Assembly: GCA_037044905.1 (NCBI GenBank)
Contig: JBAOKB010000106.1
Span: forward strand, 1 to 64,000
Reading direction: 5' to 3'
Source: Hortaea werneckii
Taxonomy: Eukaryota > Ascomycota > Dothideomycetes > Mycosphaerellales > Teratosphaeriaceae
DNA length: 64,000 nucleotides
This document shows, piece after piece, positions 44,440 to 56,184 of this stretch (the stretch's first letter is position 1; the number at the start of each line of letters is the position of its first letter). The notes under the pieces were generated by a model, which saw only the letters and a program-made list of their open reading frames with translations, did not search any database and was not told the origin of the DNA. The position numbers were made by a program, and so were the translations under genes.

Positions 44440-45847
44440 ATCGCGGACGATCTGGCTACAACTCTACTAGCTAGACTGGAGGGTCTCGTCGCGATCCTAA
44501 TGCTATGGAATTGGATATTATCTAGCGCAAGCCAAAAGGAAAAGGCATACGAGGAGCCAAGGGTAAAGGGAAGTTCCAAGGGAACAGCAATAGAGGAAAG
44601 AAACGAGAAGGACCGGAGTGCTACAACTACTACAAGATAGGGCATTACGCACGAGACTGCCGCGGACGAAAGGTACGACCGCAGGAGCAACTTAACATGA
44701 TGCTAGTAAAGGAACCCATCAACGAAGCAAACGATAGACGAGGCGCCTACGATGTATCAAAACTCGTTAAGGAACCGAAGACGGAACTAGACCATAAGGC
44801 TATACATTAGACGGGTTGTTACGACGACTACTGTAAAACCCATGAGTTAGACAAGCTAGCAAGTGGTCACTATCCCAAGAAGCCACGCAAGGCTAGGATG
44901 GAATTTAACACGATAGTACGAGGCTAGCCGCTACAGCAGATGAGAGACTTAGGAAATTCCCGGAGAGGAAGGTCTCCACTACTATTTAATTGGGAGGACG
45001 CAACTCTGCAAGAAAACATACCCCCTAAGCAGGAAGAAGAACTGCTAGAGGAAGAAGAATCTCTACAAAATAACGACCCCGAACCGGAACTTACGGGACC
45101 AAACCTAGAACAACTACAATTGATAGCGCAGACGATAGCAGCGTAGGACGGTAGTTCATTAGAGGAAGAATATATAGATAACGAAGAGCCAGACGACCTT
45201 GAAGTATCGACATTCACCATTTAAGGATCTAAACCCATCAAAAGGATAATGATCTTTATTATGCATTAACTCGAGACTATATTCCCTAAGATCCAAGGGA
45301 AACGACGACTTTACCCAATCGAGTTCGACAACATGCTTAACCGAATTAGAGCAATGTTCTGGAACTATCGACTTGTTAACGTCGATTACGATGCAGTAGT
45401 ATACGTGCAAGAACGACTACCAATTGGAAGCACATTCTAACCTAATAGAAGCTATGTAACGCCCGATGGAATCTACATTCCTAGAAGCGTTAGAGAACGA
45501 ATCCAGATTATTAAGGCACGACTTCATAAACTACACCGAATTTAGGAAGCTTATTAAGAAGACCTTATATCGTTGGAGGCAATGCGACACAAGTTAACCG
45601 AGTCCACGAAGCAATAGGAACTAAAGCCTATAGGACTACTAGTGCAACTACCAATATAGAGAAACATAATACTAGGGCACGTTAAAGCTACTGTTAAAGG
45701 ACAAATCAAGGTATTAGTAATACAAGGAAAGGTTATCCTAGGCCTACGACATGGACCCCTTAATTAGGAAGTCTGTCTCGAAGATGCTAACTCGCTAGGA
45801 TACTATTTAAAAAACGAAGGATCCCTGCCGACAGGAGTAGTCGCTAG

Positions 45848-48800
45848 GAAGTAAACATTATCGAAGCTCCTATAGCATTAGCAGCACCGGTATTCCGTAC
45901 CAAATGCATTGTTAATGGACACGCAACACAAGCTATAATCGATTCCGGAGCTAGCGGAAACTTTATATCGACTAGCTTTGTCTAGCGAAACGGGATCGCT
46001 ACCCGACGAAAGAAAGACGGCGGATACGAGTTAATGGTCGCAGATGGATTATCCCTATCCGAAGTAGACAGCGAAACAATGCCGCTAGTCCTAGCTATCT
46101 AACAGCACTACGAGACTATTAGCCTAGATATCGTTAACATGGCTAGTTACGATATCGTGATAGGGACACCTTAGTTAGAGAAGTATAACCCTCTAATAGA
46201 TTGGAGGAAAAGAGTACTTAAGTTTGAGCGATGTGGTTGCGTTACTAACATCTAACCTATGCATCGACAGCGTGCGATAATAGATAAGGAAAGACAGTTC
46301 TGCGAATTAGAACGTTAACCGATAACATACTCCGACAGAAACGGCAAGGAGATGGTCTCTACAGACACTAAGCTAGCCTAGCTAGGTTACAAGGTGAGAG
46401 ATAAAGGGAGAACTAACGCACCTCTAGAGATCCCTAAAGAGTTTAAGAAATGGAAACCGCTCTTCTAGGAAGAGGAAGGATTAGCCGCCTTACCTAGACA
46501 TTAACTATGGGATTACCGAATACAACTTTAGCCCGGCAAAGATCTACCATAGGGGCTACTATACAGGTTATCCGAAAAAGAGCTCGAAGAGCAACGCAGA
46601 TGGCTAAAAGAAAAGAGTAACAAGGGATGGATAGAGAAATCCTAATCACTAGCCGCTTTACTAGCAATGTTCGTTCTAAAGAAAGGAGGAAAACTACGAA
46701 TAGTAATCGACTATCGACGACTTAATGAAGTCACGGTCAAGAACCAATATCTACTACCCAACATCGAGGAAATGTAAGATCGACTTACTGGAGCAAACTA
46801 GTACTCGAAGATCGATCTACGAGACGCATTCTATGCAGTACGAATGGCTAAGGGAGAAGAATAGAAAACAGCCTTTAGGACACGCTACGGACTCTACCAA
46901 TTTCGAGTCATGCCTATAGGACTTACGAATGCCCTAGCGACATGTTAGTAGCTCGTTAACGATGTACTACGAGACCTACTTAACATTACTGTCATAGCGT
47001 ATGTCGATAACATTTTAATCTTCACTCGAGGAAACCGAGAACAACACACTAAAGACGTACAAGCAGTGCTAGAACGACTTAGCATAGTAGACTTTAAGAC
47101 CGTACCCGAGAAATGTGAATTCTACAAGAAGGAAATCGAATTCCTAGGATTCATTATTAACACTACTAGAATCAAGATGGACCCGAAGAAAGTACAATCT
47201 ATTAAGGAATGGCCGACGCCAAAGACAGTTAAGGATATCCAAGCCTTTTTAGGACTCGCAAACTACAATAGGAAGTTTGTCGAACGATACTCTAAACTCG
47301 CAATCCTACTTATAAGTCTTACGAAGAAAGACACCAAGTTCGTGTAGACAGAGAAGCAAGAAAAGGCATTCTAGCAGCTTAAGCAAGCATGCATACGGTC
47401 ACCAACACTTATGCTATTTAATACGAAGAAGCTAGTACAAGTCGAAACCGACGCATCCGATTTAGCAATAGGTACTTGCCTCACTTAGGAACACGATAGC
47501 AAGAGACACCTAGTAGCGTATTACTCGAGAAAGATGACGCTAGCGGAACAGAACTACGAGATCTACGATAAAGAACTATTAGCGATTGTTGCAGTATTGC
47601 GACACTAGAGAGTTTACTGCGAAGGAGCTATAGGACTAACGATATACACCGACCATAAGAACCTTTAATACTTCGCAACTACTAAGGATCTATCGCGTCG
47701 ACAGTATAGATGGTCAGAGCTACTCGGACAATACAAGTTCGATATCTAGTATACACTAGGAAAAGACAATGGGCGCGCAGATGCGCTAAGCAGAAGAAGC
47801 GACTACATGGAAGGCAAGGAGCAAAATTCGAAAGCAATGCTCAAAGTTAACAAGGATGGAAGCCTTACCACGAATACATAGGAGTTTAATAACATACTCC
47901 GAGTTCTACGAGATAAACAAGAAGAATTCCCTATTAAACATGGGAAATATTAAGTTCCACCGGAAAAGGAACACGAATGCATTAAAGACTACTATAATAG
48001 CTAAACCATAGGACACCTAGGAATTACGAGGACAATCGACTTAATTAGACGGAACTTTGCTTTCCTATAGATACGGAAAAAGGTCACCGACTACATTAAA
48101 CAATGCGATAGTTGCCAAAAGAACAAAGCATTACGACATGCGAAGTACGGCAATCTCTAATTCCGAGAACCTTCGGATACACTATAGAGAGAAGTTACGA
48201 TAGACTTTATTACCAAATTACTAGCATCTAAGGACCCGGCTACCGGAGTGATTTATAATTCAATACTTGTTATAGTAGATACCTTAACCAAATACGCACA
48301 TTTTATACCGTGTAAGGAATTAATAACAGCTATAGAACTCGCATACCTCGTACTAGACAGGCTCATTAGACATTATGGAATTCTAGAGAGTTTCATTATC
48401 GACAGAGATAAGCTATTTACATCGAACTTCTAGAAATCTCTTATGGGACAGATTGGAATTAGACATAAACTATCCACGGCATTCCACCTAGAAACAGATG
48501 GTTAGACTAAAAGGACAAATTAGTTACTCGAGGCATACTTACGGCACTATGTTAACTTTGCACAAAATAATTGGGTTGCGCTATTACTAATGGCGCAATT
48601 AGCATTAAACAATAATGCTTTAGAAACAACAAAGGAAACACCATTTTTCCTCAATTACGGAAAAACACCCAATTTGTTTATAGAACCAAGGACGTTAGTA
48701 AAAGCCGAGAAAGCTATAGTTATGGCAGGAGAATTGCAAAAGACACACGCAACTGCCCGAGATGCAATCTAACATTCGCAACAGCAAATCCGAAAGCAGC

Positions 48801-49210
48801 GATTTAAAGAATCAAAAACGGCACCTTAGCTTAAGAAGGGGGATAAGGTATATCTTCTAACGAAGAACCTAAAAACAAAGCGGAAAACGAAGAAACTAGA
48901 TTATGTCAAAGTCGGACCATTTTTGATTACTAAACAAAAAGGAGCAGTTAGCTACCGACTTAAACTCCCACTAGACGCTAGGATCCATCTAGTATTCCAT
49001 GTATCCTTGTTGGAACCCGCACACCCTAACGCCACGCTGCAAACCACGTTCTATTACTAGGAACAAGAAGACGACGAATACGAAGTCGAAAGGATTATAG
49101 ACTACGACAAGAAAAGTTAGCGATACCTTATTAAGTAGAAGGGATATCCTAGCGACGAAAACACATAGGAACCACTTACTAATCTTAACTACTCGAAGAT
49201 GCTACGCTAG
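45848..49210 (+). pseudogene. pol of old element, RIP-degraded
   Basis: Collinear with the young pol from the protease to the chromodomain and the final KMLR stop at 49208-49210. Numerous TAG/TAA codons and missense changes follow CpA/TpG contexts. Short open pieces survive, such as an RT segment around 47066-47347 and an IN segment around 48248-48433. It cannot encode functional enzymes. Confidence 0.92.
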
Positions 49211-49784
49211 TACTACCGACGTCGTTAAGGAAACTATTCCAAAATTCGTCCGTGGTACCCTCTAGGGCGTTCCAAGTAAGGGGGTTTAGGGCGAGATCGG
49301 GACCAGGGTCTTTAGGAGGGAAGTTAGGCAGTAACGTCTCTAGACCGTTCTCCTGTTGCTCTTGGAGCTCGATGTTCCGCTCCTTAACCGAAATGGCTTT
49401 ACCCTCTTTAGTCTCTAGAGCATCTAGCTGTTTCCGAAGACGTATCTCCTTCGATAAGGACCGGTTCGCCTCCGCCTAAGCTTCCACAACTCGTTGCTAG
49501 GCCATTATAGCCTTAGTACGTGCGGACTCTATAGCCTTACGCAGGCGCTCCCGCTCACGGCGAAGACGGGAGAACTCGTTCTCGGTAACCCGAACATCGC
49601 ATTCGGAGATGTTACGACGAACACAAGAAGCACACTTGCTAGACCGAATGTGTACCTTGTAGACGCGACCGGATTGTCGACATTAGGAACATTTGCGAAC
49701 CATGTCCAAAACCGAGCCGTTAGAGTCAATAAAGTTAAAGAGTTCGTAACGACGAGTGGTCGAGGATTTCTTTAATTTAGGCAT
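49185..49784 (-). pseudogene. Antisense Cys-array gene of old element, RIP-damaged
   Basis: 200 codons from the ATG at 49784 to the TAA at 49185-49187, interrupted by three in-frame stops. Its Cys codons fall at 32, 35, 51, 54 and 62. Position 42, Cys in the young copy, is Tyr (tac), which a single TpG to TpA change explains. A long Arg/Glu-rich coiled-coil-like region follows (ENEFSRLRRERERLRKAIES). The tail GSTSVASSSS parallels GGTSVASSGS of the young copy, and the 26-bp overlap with pol is identical. Elsewhere the two proteins differ strongly, far more than gag and pol do. Confidence 0.7.
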
Positions 49785-49846
49785 CGTTGTTTAGACAAAG
49801 GAAGGAAGACTAACCTAGAGAAATAAGCTCGGGACGAGCTAAACCT

Positions 49847-49859
49847 AGAAGGGGGATAG
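49847..49859 (+). other. Polypurine tract of old element
   Basis: agaagggggatag directly precedes the 3' LTR; it is mostly purine. Confidence 0.65.
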
Positions 49860-50279
49860 TGTTACGAACACTATATACCGGAGGAGTACATATTAGTATG
49901 CTTAGTAGAGAACTAAGGCACGGGACAGAGCAAGAAAGGTTACGTAACAAGAGTTACGGGAAATGCTTAGTAGCGCTTAGTGCTTAGTTACGACTAAGCA
50001 AAGGGGAGCAAGAGAGCAGCGATTAGTAGTGCTTAGTGCTTAGGATTAGCGGAGCACGACTAAGCAACGGAGCACGTTGCATAAAGACACGAATCTCTTA
50101 TGTATATAACTAGGCATGTTTCTCGTTAGGAGTTCGTGTGTTCAACTCATGTTGCAATCCGACTATTAGGTAGAGAACCAACAGCCTTGTTACAATTAGT
50201 TATCCCACAACCTAGTTGTCTTGACACATTTGTTCCAAAGAGCTCTAAACCCGTAACACTACTTCGTAGGGTCGCAACA
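49860..50279 (+). repeat. 3' LTR of old element, 420 bp
   Basis: Same length as the 5' LTR with about nine transition differences; it ends gggtcgcaaca. Confidence 0.95.
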
Positions 50280-50284
50280 TAAAG
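50280..50284 (+). repeat. Target-site duplication TAAAG, right
   Basis: It matches 36573-36577. Confidence 0.95.
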
Positions 50285-50371
50285 CTAATCTTGCTCTACT
50301 TAAACTATTGTATAGTTAAGCTTAAACGTCCGGTTATAAGTCTTAGTATACTTTCTCTAGGTCTATAACTA

Positions 50372-51637
50372 ATTTTTAGGGACACGACTACTACTATAGC
50401 GATCTAATAAGAAGACGAGATTGCTAGTAGGCGTAGTATCGAGAATCGATTGCGCTTTAAGGTCGTGCTCGCTTACGTAGAGGATAGTGTAGTAATAAAA
50501 CGCTCTCGCCCTATCCCCTCCTTCGCTATATTTCTCGTCTTCCTTATTTTCCGAGACATCTAGATTGTAATCTTCCTTGTTCGTATTAACCGTCGCTTCG
50601 GAGAAGGTACCGCTAGAGTTATCGTTATAAATGAAAACTCTAGCGGATAATCTACAACGAGTTTCCTATACCGCTGCTACGGGGACACTAGTAAGAAAAT
50701 CTAGGCTACTATGCCGTTCGCTAGTATAACCCGCCGAAACGTAAAGTGCGGCACTAACTACGGAGCCGAAGATAAAGCCGCAAGTACAACGTAGCCTAGG
50801 TAAGTCCTAGAGGTTGTGTAAGACGAAATCCATAGCTATAACGCAGTTAATGTGTCTTCGAAGAAAAAACAACTGTCTTGCTTTAGTATTGTTCTTCTTC
50901 TTAGACGTGGTCGCATCCTTCTCCTTGCCCCTAGTGAATACCTTCTTTCCGGCCGAGATCCGCGTCGTATAGTCTTTTACTATCTCTTGAAACGCGACCT
51001 AATCCAGGTTTGTACATAGCCTATTGGAGGCAGCAAACGGACACACCGCTCTGTCTAATAACGCGGCGGTGCATAGGGACTTGTCCTTCGCTTTGACAGG
51101 ACGCGTAGTAGGAGCGTTCGGCCAACGGGCGAGAGAGTAAGACGCGATTATATGCGTAGCAAGTTCTGGCAGCCGAGAGACTGTGCCTAAGCACCCGGCG
51201 AAGACACACTCGACGAGGCTTGGCTGCAAAACCCGTTTATAGTCTAGATATCCATTGCTTATCACAAATCTATGAAGCTCAGAAGGGAGGCGGTCCTGCT
51301 CTTTTACGCCCTCCTCGTCCGTTGGCATAGTTGATGTTTCGCCCGACTGATCGGGAGGCAGCCCGTCAGGTTGCTCGGGAGACCGTTCCTCAGAGTGCTC
51401 GGAAGACGGTAGGGCACGTCGCTCGTCAGCTCGTCCATTCGGTTGCACGGGAGGTGGTCTGTGGAGTTGCTCCCGAGTTGGTCTGCGAGGCTGCTCGCGG
51501 AGCGGTCTGTTGATCTCCGGGATTGTAAACGGTGCCGTCTGTTTCTCAGAACCACCTTTTTTGAGTCTGGAGTTCAGGTAGTTCTGTGCAGCTTGTCGTG
51601 CCTCGTTCTGAGTCGAGGAGAATGTCTGAGTGCTCAT
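50372..51637 (-). pseudogene. Host gene of unknown function, 3' half RIP-damaged
   Basis: The frame starts at the ATG at 51637 (MSTQTFSSTQNEARQAAQNY). It runs through a Pro/Arg/Glu-rich repeat-like stretch (51290-51530) and a Cys-containing segment (LVECVFAGCLGTVSRLPELA) to a TAG at 50999-51001. The same frame continues protein-like for ~210 codons (VAFQEIVKDYTTRISAGKK onward) with only two further TAGs before 50371. The part before ~51000 has normal base use; the part after is TpA-rich. The stops fit CAG to TAG. No family is recognised. The original gene probably continued into 36095-36572 before the retrotransposon inserted. Confidence 0.5.
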
Positions 51638-51639
51638 GA

Positions 51640-52238
51640 TTGTAGATCGTATTACCTCGAAGTTGCAGGTACGGATGGTGAAGTCCGACACAAACGTATC
51701 TCTACAAGTATATGAAGTGTCATCTCTGGAGCACAATCTATATTACAATAATAGTCGATTGTTGATACTGCGGCCAGATCGATAAGGCCGGCCCGGCCAA
51801 ACAAAAGCGGGGCGTCCATTCATGACTCGGACGAGATTACTACTTTATGAATTACCTACCAAACAGTTCATGTTTTTGACGCCTCTTCAACACAGACATG
51901 CTTACGATGCAAAGTCCATAGAAAACGCAATGCTCTTCGGTCATGGAGAGCCATGAGAAGAGCCTTTGCCTTGCTCTCTCTGTTCTCCACTATTCTACCC
52001 CACTTCGGCAACTGAGCCTGGCACTTGACCTGCCGCCGTGGGGTGAAGTTGAGCCGCAGAACTACCACGACCACTTTATTAATCCGGCCATTGGGCTTAG
52101 CTCAGCTTGCTCATGAAGAGAATAATGTCTAAACGTCACTTTGCATCGTTGGCTAGCATTGGACCTCTAAATATATAAGGTCTTGTGCCGCCGGAGCAAA
52201 GCGACTTGTATCTAGTTAAATTGTGGTTCGCAGCTGCA
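51640..52238. other. Divergent intergenic region
   Basis: It separates the damaged gene (-) from the monooxygenase (+). Base composition is normal again. Apart from the TATA box no element is recognised. Confidence 0.45.
52172..52178 (+). promoter_or_regulatory. TATA box of the FAD monooxygenase gene
   Basis: TATATAA lies 61 nt upstream of the chosen ATG at 52239, leaving room for a start site near 52205 and a short 5' UTR. It also argues against the GTG-started N-terminal extension. Confidence 0.6.
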
Positions 52239-54077
52239 ATGTCTGGGCCGCCACCGAACGACTCGACGAGGATCCCGCATCACGGGCCTACGTCAAAGTC
52301 AGAGAACGGCGCACTTGAAACGACGTTCCTGATCATTGGAGCTGGACCAGCCGGTGCGGCCCTTGCATGCTTCCTTGCCCAGCATGGCTACACCGGCATC
52401 ATGTTATCGAGTGCACCAGGCACCGCCAAGGAACCAAGGGCGCATATCACAAACCCTGCTGCACTAGAATGCTTGAGAGACATTGGACTGGAAGCGGACG
52501 TGAACAAAGCCGGGACTACTGGGGACCACATGCAGCACACTCGCTGGTGTCACGACATGGCTGGCGACGAGTATGCTCGGATCTACTCCTGGGGCAACCA
52601 GCCTGAGAAGAAGGGCGAGTACGAGGCGGCTAGCCCTTGTCGACACACAGACGTCCCGCAGACTCTGCTTGAGCCGATTTTGGTCAAGCACGCAACGGTG
52701 AAAGGGTGGAAGGTGAGGTTCGACTCGACGTTTGAAAGGTTTGAGCGAGATACACCCAATGGCCCAATTACATCTTATATCACAGATAATCTCACCGGGC
52801 TATCTTACACCATTCGTAGCAAGTACCTATTCGGCTGCGACGGTGCAAGGAGCGCAATAATGCGGCAGCTGGATATCCCGCTGAAGAAGGAACCGGGTCA
52901 AGGCCTTGCTCTCAACGTGCTGGTAGAGGCTGACCTGCGTCAACACATGGAGCATCGGATAGGAAACCTTCATTGGATCATGCAGCCCGATGCCGTTCAC
53001 CCGCCGTGGGGCTGGGCAACTATTCTGCGGATGGTGAAAGCCTGGCACGAGTTCATGTTCATCGTGTTCCCAGAGCCCGGGTTTTCTGATTACTCTGTTC
53101 GTCCGAGCAACGAAGAGTACATCAAGCGAGTGCGGGAATGGATTGGTGACGATACAATCCCGATCAAAATCCTCGATGCTGCGAAGTGGTACATCAACGA
53201 AATCGTCGCCGAGAAGTACAGCGATGGCAACATTTTCTGTCTTGGCGACGCGGTGCATAGACATCCGCCGTTGAATGGACTGGGAAGCAATACCTGCGTT
53301 CAGGATGCGTTCAATCTTGCCTGGAAGCTCGCTTACATCGAGCAAGGCCACGCGCAACCTAAACTGCTTGAGAGCTACAGCCTGGAACGACAGCCGATCG
53401 GTGCAGGTGTCATCCAACGTGCTAACCAAGGCTTACGGGACCATGTCCACGTCTGGGAAGCATTAGGCGTGCTCCCAGATGATGTCGAAGAGCGAAAGCG
53501 GCAGCATGCTGAATTATCCGCACCTACGCCAGAAGGTCGGGAACGACGAAAGAAACTCCAAGATGCCGTCAAATACACCGAACACGAATTCGGTGGCATC
53601 GGCATCGAGATGAATCAGCGTTACGACTCTGGCGCAGTTTATTTCGGCGACGAGGCAACTGCACAACAGGCCCCTCCAAGTGACCCGGTGTTGCAGTATC
53701 AGCTCTCGACGTATCCAGGGTCGAGGTTGCCTCACGCATGGCTCAACAAGCGAAGTCCCGCCAAAGCTCCCATCTCGACGATTGATCTCGCCGGACACGG
53801 GGCCTTCTGTCTGCTCACAGGGATTGGAGGTGATGCATGGAAGCAAGCAGTAAAAGAAGCTAGTTCGAAGCTCTCTGTGCCGATCAACGCATACAGTATT
53901 GGATGGAAGCAGGATTGGGAAGACGTCTATGGTGACTGGGCTAGAAGGCGGGAGATTGAAGAGGACGGGTGTGTGCTCCTAAGACCAGATCGTACCGTTT
54001 GCTGGCGCAGCATGGGAATGAGGAGTGACTGCAAGGAAGCCCTGCTCAGAGTATTGAACTCGGTGCTATGTAGATAA
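52239..54077 (+). CDS. FAD-dependent monooxygenase, phenol-hydroxylase-like
   Basis: A single 612-aa frame from ATG 52239 (MSGPPPNDSTRIP). FAD-binding motifs: GAGPAG at 34-39 in FLIIGAGPAGAALACFLAQ, the DG motif FGCDGARSAIMRQL, and the GD motif FCLGDAVHRHPPLNGLGSN with QDAFNLAWKLA. The C-terminal ~150 residues (LPHAWLNKRS..., GHGAFCLLTGIGGDAW...) form the thioredoxin-like domain of phenol-2-monooxygenase and 2,4-dichlorophenol-hydroxylase relatives. It probably hydroxylates a phenolic or polyketide aromatic with NADPH and O2. No biosynthetic backbone gene is adjacent, so a catabolic role is more likely than a secondary-metabolite cluster. It is the first intact gene right of the repeat block. 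Confidence 0.9.
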   Translation: MSGPPPNDSTRIPHHGPTSKSENGALETTFLIIGAGPAGAALACFLAQHGYTGIMLSSAPGTAKEPRAHITNPAALECLRDIGLEADVNKAGTTGDHMQHTRWCHDMAGDEYARIYSWGNQPEKKGEYEAASPCRHTDVPQTLLEPILVKHATVKGWKVRFDSTFERFERDTPNGPITSYITDNLTGLSYTIRSKYLFGCDGARSAIMRQLDIPLKKEPGQGLALNVLVEADLRQHMEHRIGNLHWIMQPDAVHPPWGWATILRMVKAWHEFMFIVFPEPGFSDYSVRPSNEEYIKRVREWIGDDTIPIKILDAAKWYINEIVAEKYSDGNIFCLGDAVHRHPPLNGLGSNTCVQDAFNLAWKLAYIEQGHAQPKLLESYSLERQPIGAGVIQRANQGLRDHVHVWEALGVLPDDVEERKRQHAELSAPTPEGRERRKKLQDAVKYTEHEFGGIGIEMNQRYDSGAVYFGDEATAQQAPPSDPVLQYQLSTYPGSRLPHAWLNKRSPAKAPISTIDLAGHGAFCLLTGIGGDAWKQAVKEASSKLSVPINAYSIGWKQDWEDVYGDWARRREIEEDGCVLLRPDRTVCWRSMGMRSDCKEALLRVLNSVLCR

Positions 54078-54295
54078 ACAGATATCTAGATGCCTTAAGA
54101 GCCAATGTGCTCGACGCCGACCCATCATCATAATAGTTGTGGTACTTCACCCGAAAACGTCGGCCGTACTTCAGACGTGACCTTCCTCTTCCAGCCGAAG
54201 CAGCTCCCCACTTCCCGCTCCTTCGAAACCTCACCCCGTCCACTGCTGCACCTTTGCCTATCCGGCCAGGGTCGCTGGTCTTCCGTAGGGCGCAG

Positions 54296-55679
54296 ATGTT
54301 CGCTAAGACACTTGTGCAAAGGTCAAGTACCTGGAGCTATCATTCTCTTCCTCGTCGTCCTCTGTCTTTGACCCGCTCATCTCTGGCAGCAAGGCCTTGC
54401 CTGTCTCGACAGCAGTATCCGAGGAGTATGGCGACCGCAGACGGAGCAGCAGCGCTCAAGCAGAGCGACGTTAAGCAGGAAGCTCAGCATCTCGCCAATG
54501 GGAGTGTGCCGGTGAATAACAATTGGTCCTCGCCTGGTCCGGCAGCATACGACTTCCGAAGTATGTATCCTCATATCTCAATTACTAGGCAAACGACGCG
54601 CACACTAACCCTCTTTACCGCCAGGTGATGTGGTCACCACGCCGACAACCCGTATGCTGAACGCCATAGCCTCCACCACGCTCCTCGACGATGTCTTCCA
54701 AGACGACCCCACCACGAACGACCTCGAAGCCTTCATCGCCGACCTAACCGGCAAAGAGGCCGCTTTACTCGTGCTAAGCGGCACAATGGGCAACCAAGTC
54801 AGCATACGAACCCATCTCGGCGCACCGCCCCACAGCGTCGTCACAGACCACCGATCGCACATCCTGGAATGGGAAGCGGGCGGCGTCGCCTCGCTCTGCG
54901 GCGCGCTCGTGAAACCCGTCACGCCCAGCAATGGGCGGTACGTGACGTTGCAGGACGTGCAGAAGCAGACGGTGCTCTCGGACGACATCCACGCGTGCCC
55001 GACCAAGCTGATCTCGCTGGAGAACACGCTGGCGGGGATCGTGCTGCCGCTGGACGAGTGCCGGGCAATCTCGCGCTGGGCGCGCGACCACGGCGTCCTG
55101 ATGCACTTGGATGGCGCGAGGCTGTGGGAGGCCGTCGCGGCGGGCGCGGGCAGCTTGAAGGAGTACTGTGATTGCTTTGATAGCGTCTCGCTGTGTTTCT
55201 CGAAGGGTCTCGGCGCGCCGATCGGGAGTATCATCGCGGGCACGAAGCCCTTCCGGGAACGCGCGCGGTGGATTAGGAAGTCAATCGGAGGAGGGCTCCG
55301 GCAGGCTGGTGTTGTGACTGCGGCGGCGAGAGTCGCGGTGGAAGATACGTTTCTCGGCGGGACGCTGCAGGCTTCGCATGAGCGTGCGAGACAGATTGCG
55401 AAGATGTGGGAGGGGTATGGTGGTAAGACGACCAATCCCGTGGAGACCAATATGGTGTGGTTTGACTTGGATGCTGCGGGAATCAGTGCAAATGATTTTA
55501 TCAAAGAAGGAGAGAAAGTCGGCTTACGGCTGATGGGCGGCCGGTTAGTCGTGCACTACCAGATTGGGGAGGATGCTGTCGCTCGTCTAGAGAAGTTGAT
55601 GCAAGTGGTGCTCAAGGGTGGGAAGACGAATGGGACGGCCGAGCACGCACCTGAAAAGCTCCAGTTCCCTACTGAATAG
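54296..55679 (+). CDS. Threonine aldolase (low-specificity L-TA type)
   Basis: Exons 54296-54560 and 54625-55679; 439 aa. The 64-nt intron (gtatgt, actaac, gccag) restores AYDFRSDVVTTPTTRML, the canonical N-terminal motif. PLP-binding Lys is ~282 in LCFSKGLGAPIGS; other fold-type I features are LSGTMGNQVS, HLDGARLWEA and SIGGGLRQAGV. The enzyme cleaves threonine or allo-threonine to glycine and acetaldehyde. The first ~45 residues are Arg/Ser-rich without acids (MFAKTLVQRSSTWSYHSLPR), suggesting a mitochondrial presequence; an in-frame ATG at 54428 would give a cytosolic form. Confidence 0.93.
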
Positions 55680-56184
55680 ATAACGAGTACACATAAATGA
55701 ATAAATGGATTGCTTAGAGCTTGAAAGCTCCGTGGATTCGCGCACTTGACTCGCTCCTTCCATCGTGTATCTAGTCCTACTCCTCAATCCCACATCAGTT
55801 GCTCGCGACCTTGAGGCTCGTCGCTTCGACATCAAAAGAAAATCCCGCTCAGCAGATGGTGAGCTCTGTGCTCGGGCTACTAGGAAGGCTTTGGCCTGAA
55901 CAAAAGGAGCAAAAGTTAGAGCAATGTTCTTTAAGACTGCTGCACTCCCCTGAGCTACCGACTGATTCCGGGCAACACCATGCCCAAGCACACGGGGGGC
56001 TATTTACACATATCTTGTTTTGACACCCGGCGCCACCACCATGAGACGCCCATCCAAGCGCCTTTTTGAGTAGTATGCACACAACCCCGACCACGCAACA
56101 ACCTAAAGGCAGTGTGCCTGTTATACCCGCATTTGAGAAAAACCCCCAGTCTTTTCAAAGTCTCTCTGTTGATACATATCCTCC
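55680..56184. other. Convergent 3' region
   Basis: It lies between the threonine aldolase and ARS2 3' ends. Only presumed UTRs are seen. Confidence 0.5.

Larger units (their letters stand above)
37037..45767 (+). pseudogene. gag of old element, RIP-degraded and split by nested copy
   Basis: Homologous to the intact gag at 42065-43993. The start codon is ata (37037-37039) instead of atg. The coding match runs to 37637, is interrupted by the young element, and resumes at 44440. Many TAG/TAA codons replace CAG, CAA or TGG. The zinc-knuckle region (CYN...GHYARDC) is near 44617-44660 with its His codon altered to Tyr (tac). Confidence 0.9.
36578..50279 (+). mobile_element. Old Ty3/Gypsy chromovirus, RIP-degraded, with nested insertion
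   Basis: It has two 420-bp LTRs (TG...CA), a 5-bp TSD, and gag, pol and antisense gene remnants. Removing the nested copy and its duplicated target leaves 6900 bp. Compared with the young copy, changes are mostly CpA to TpA and TpG to TpA (cagcag to tagtag, gattgg to gattag, gag start atg to ata), the signature of repeat-induced point mutation. The LTRs differ at about nine sites, all transitions. It is non-functional. Confidence 0.95.
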
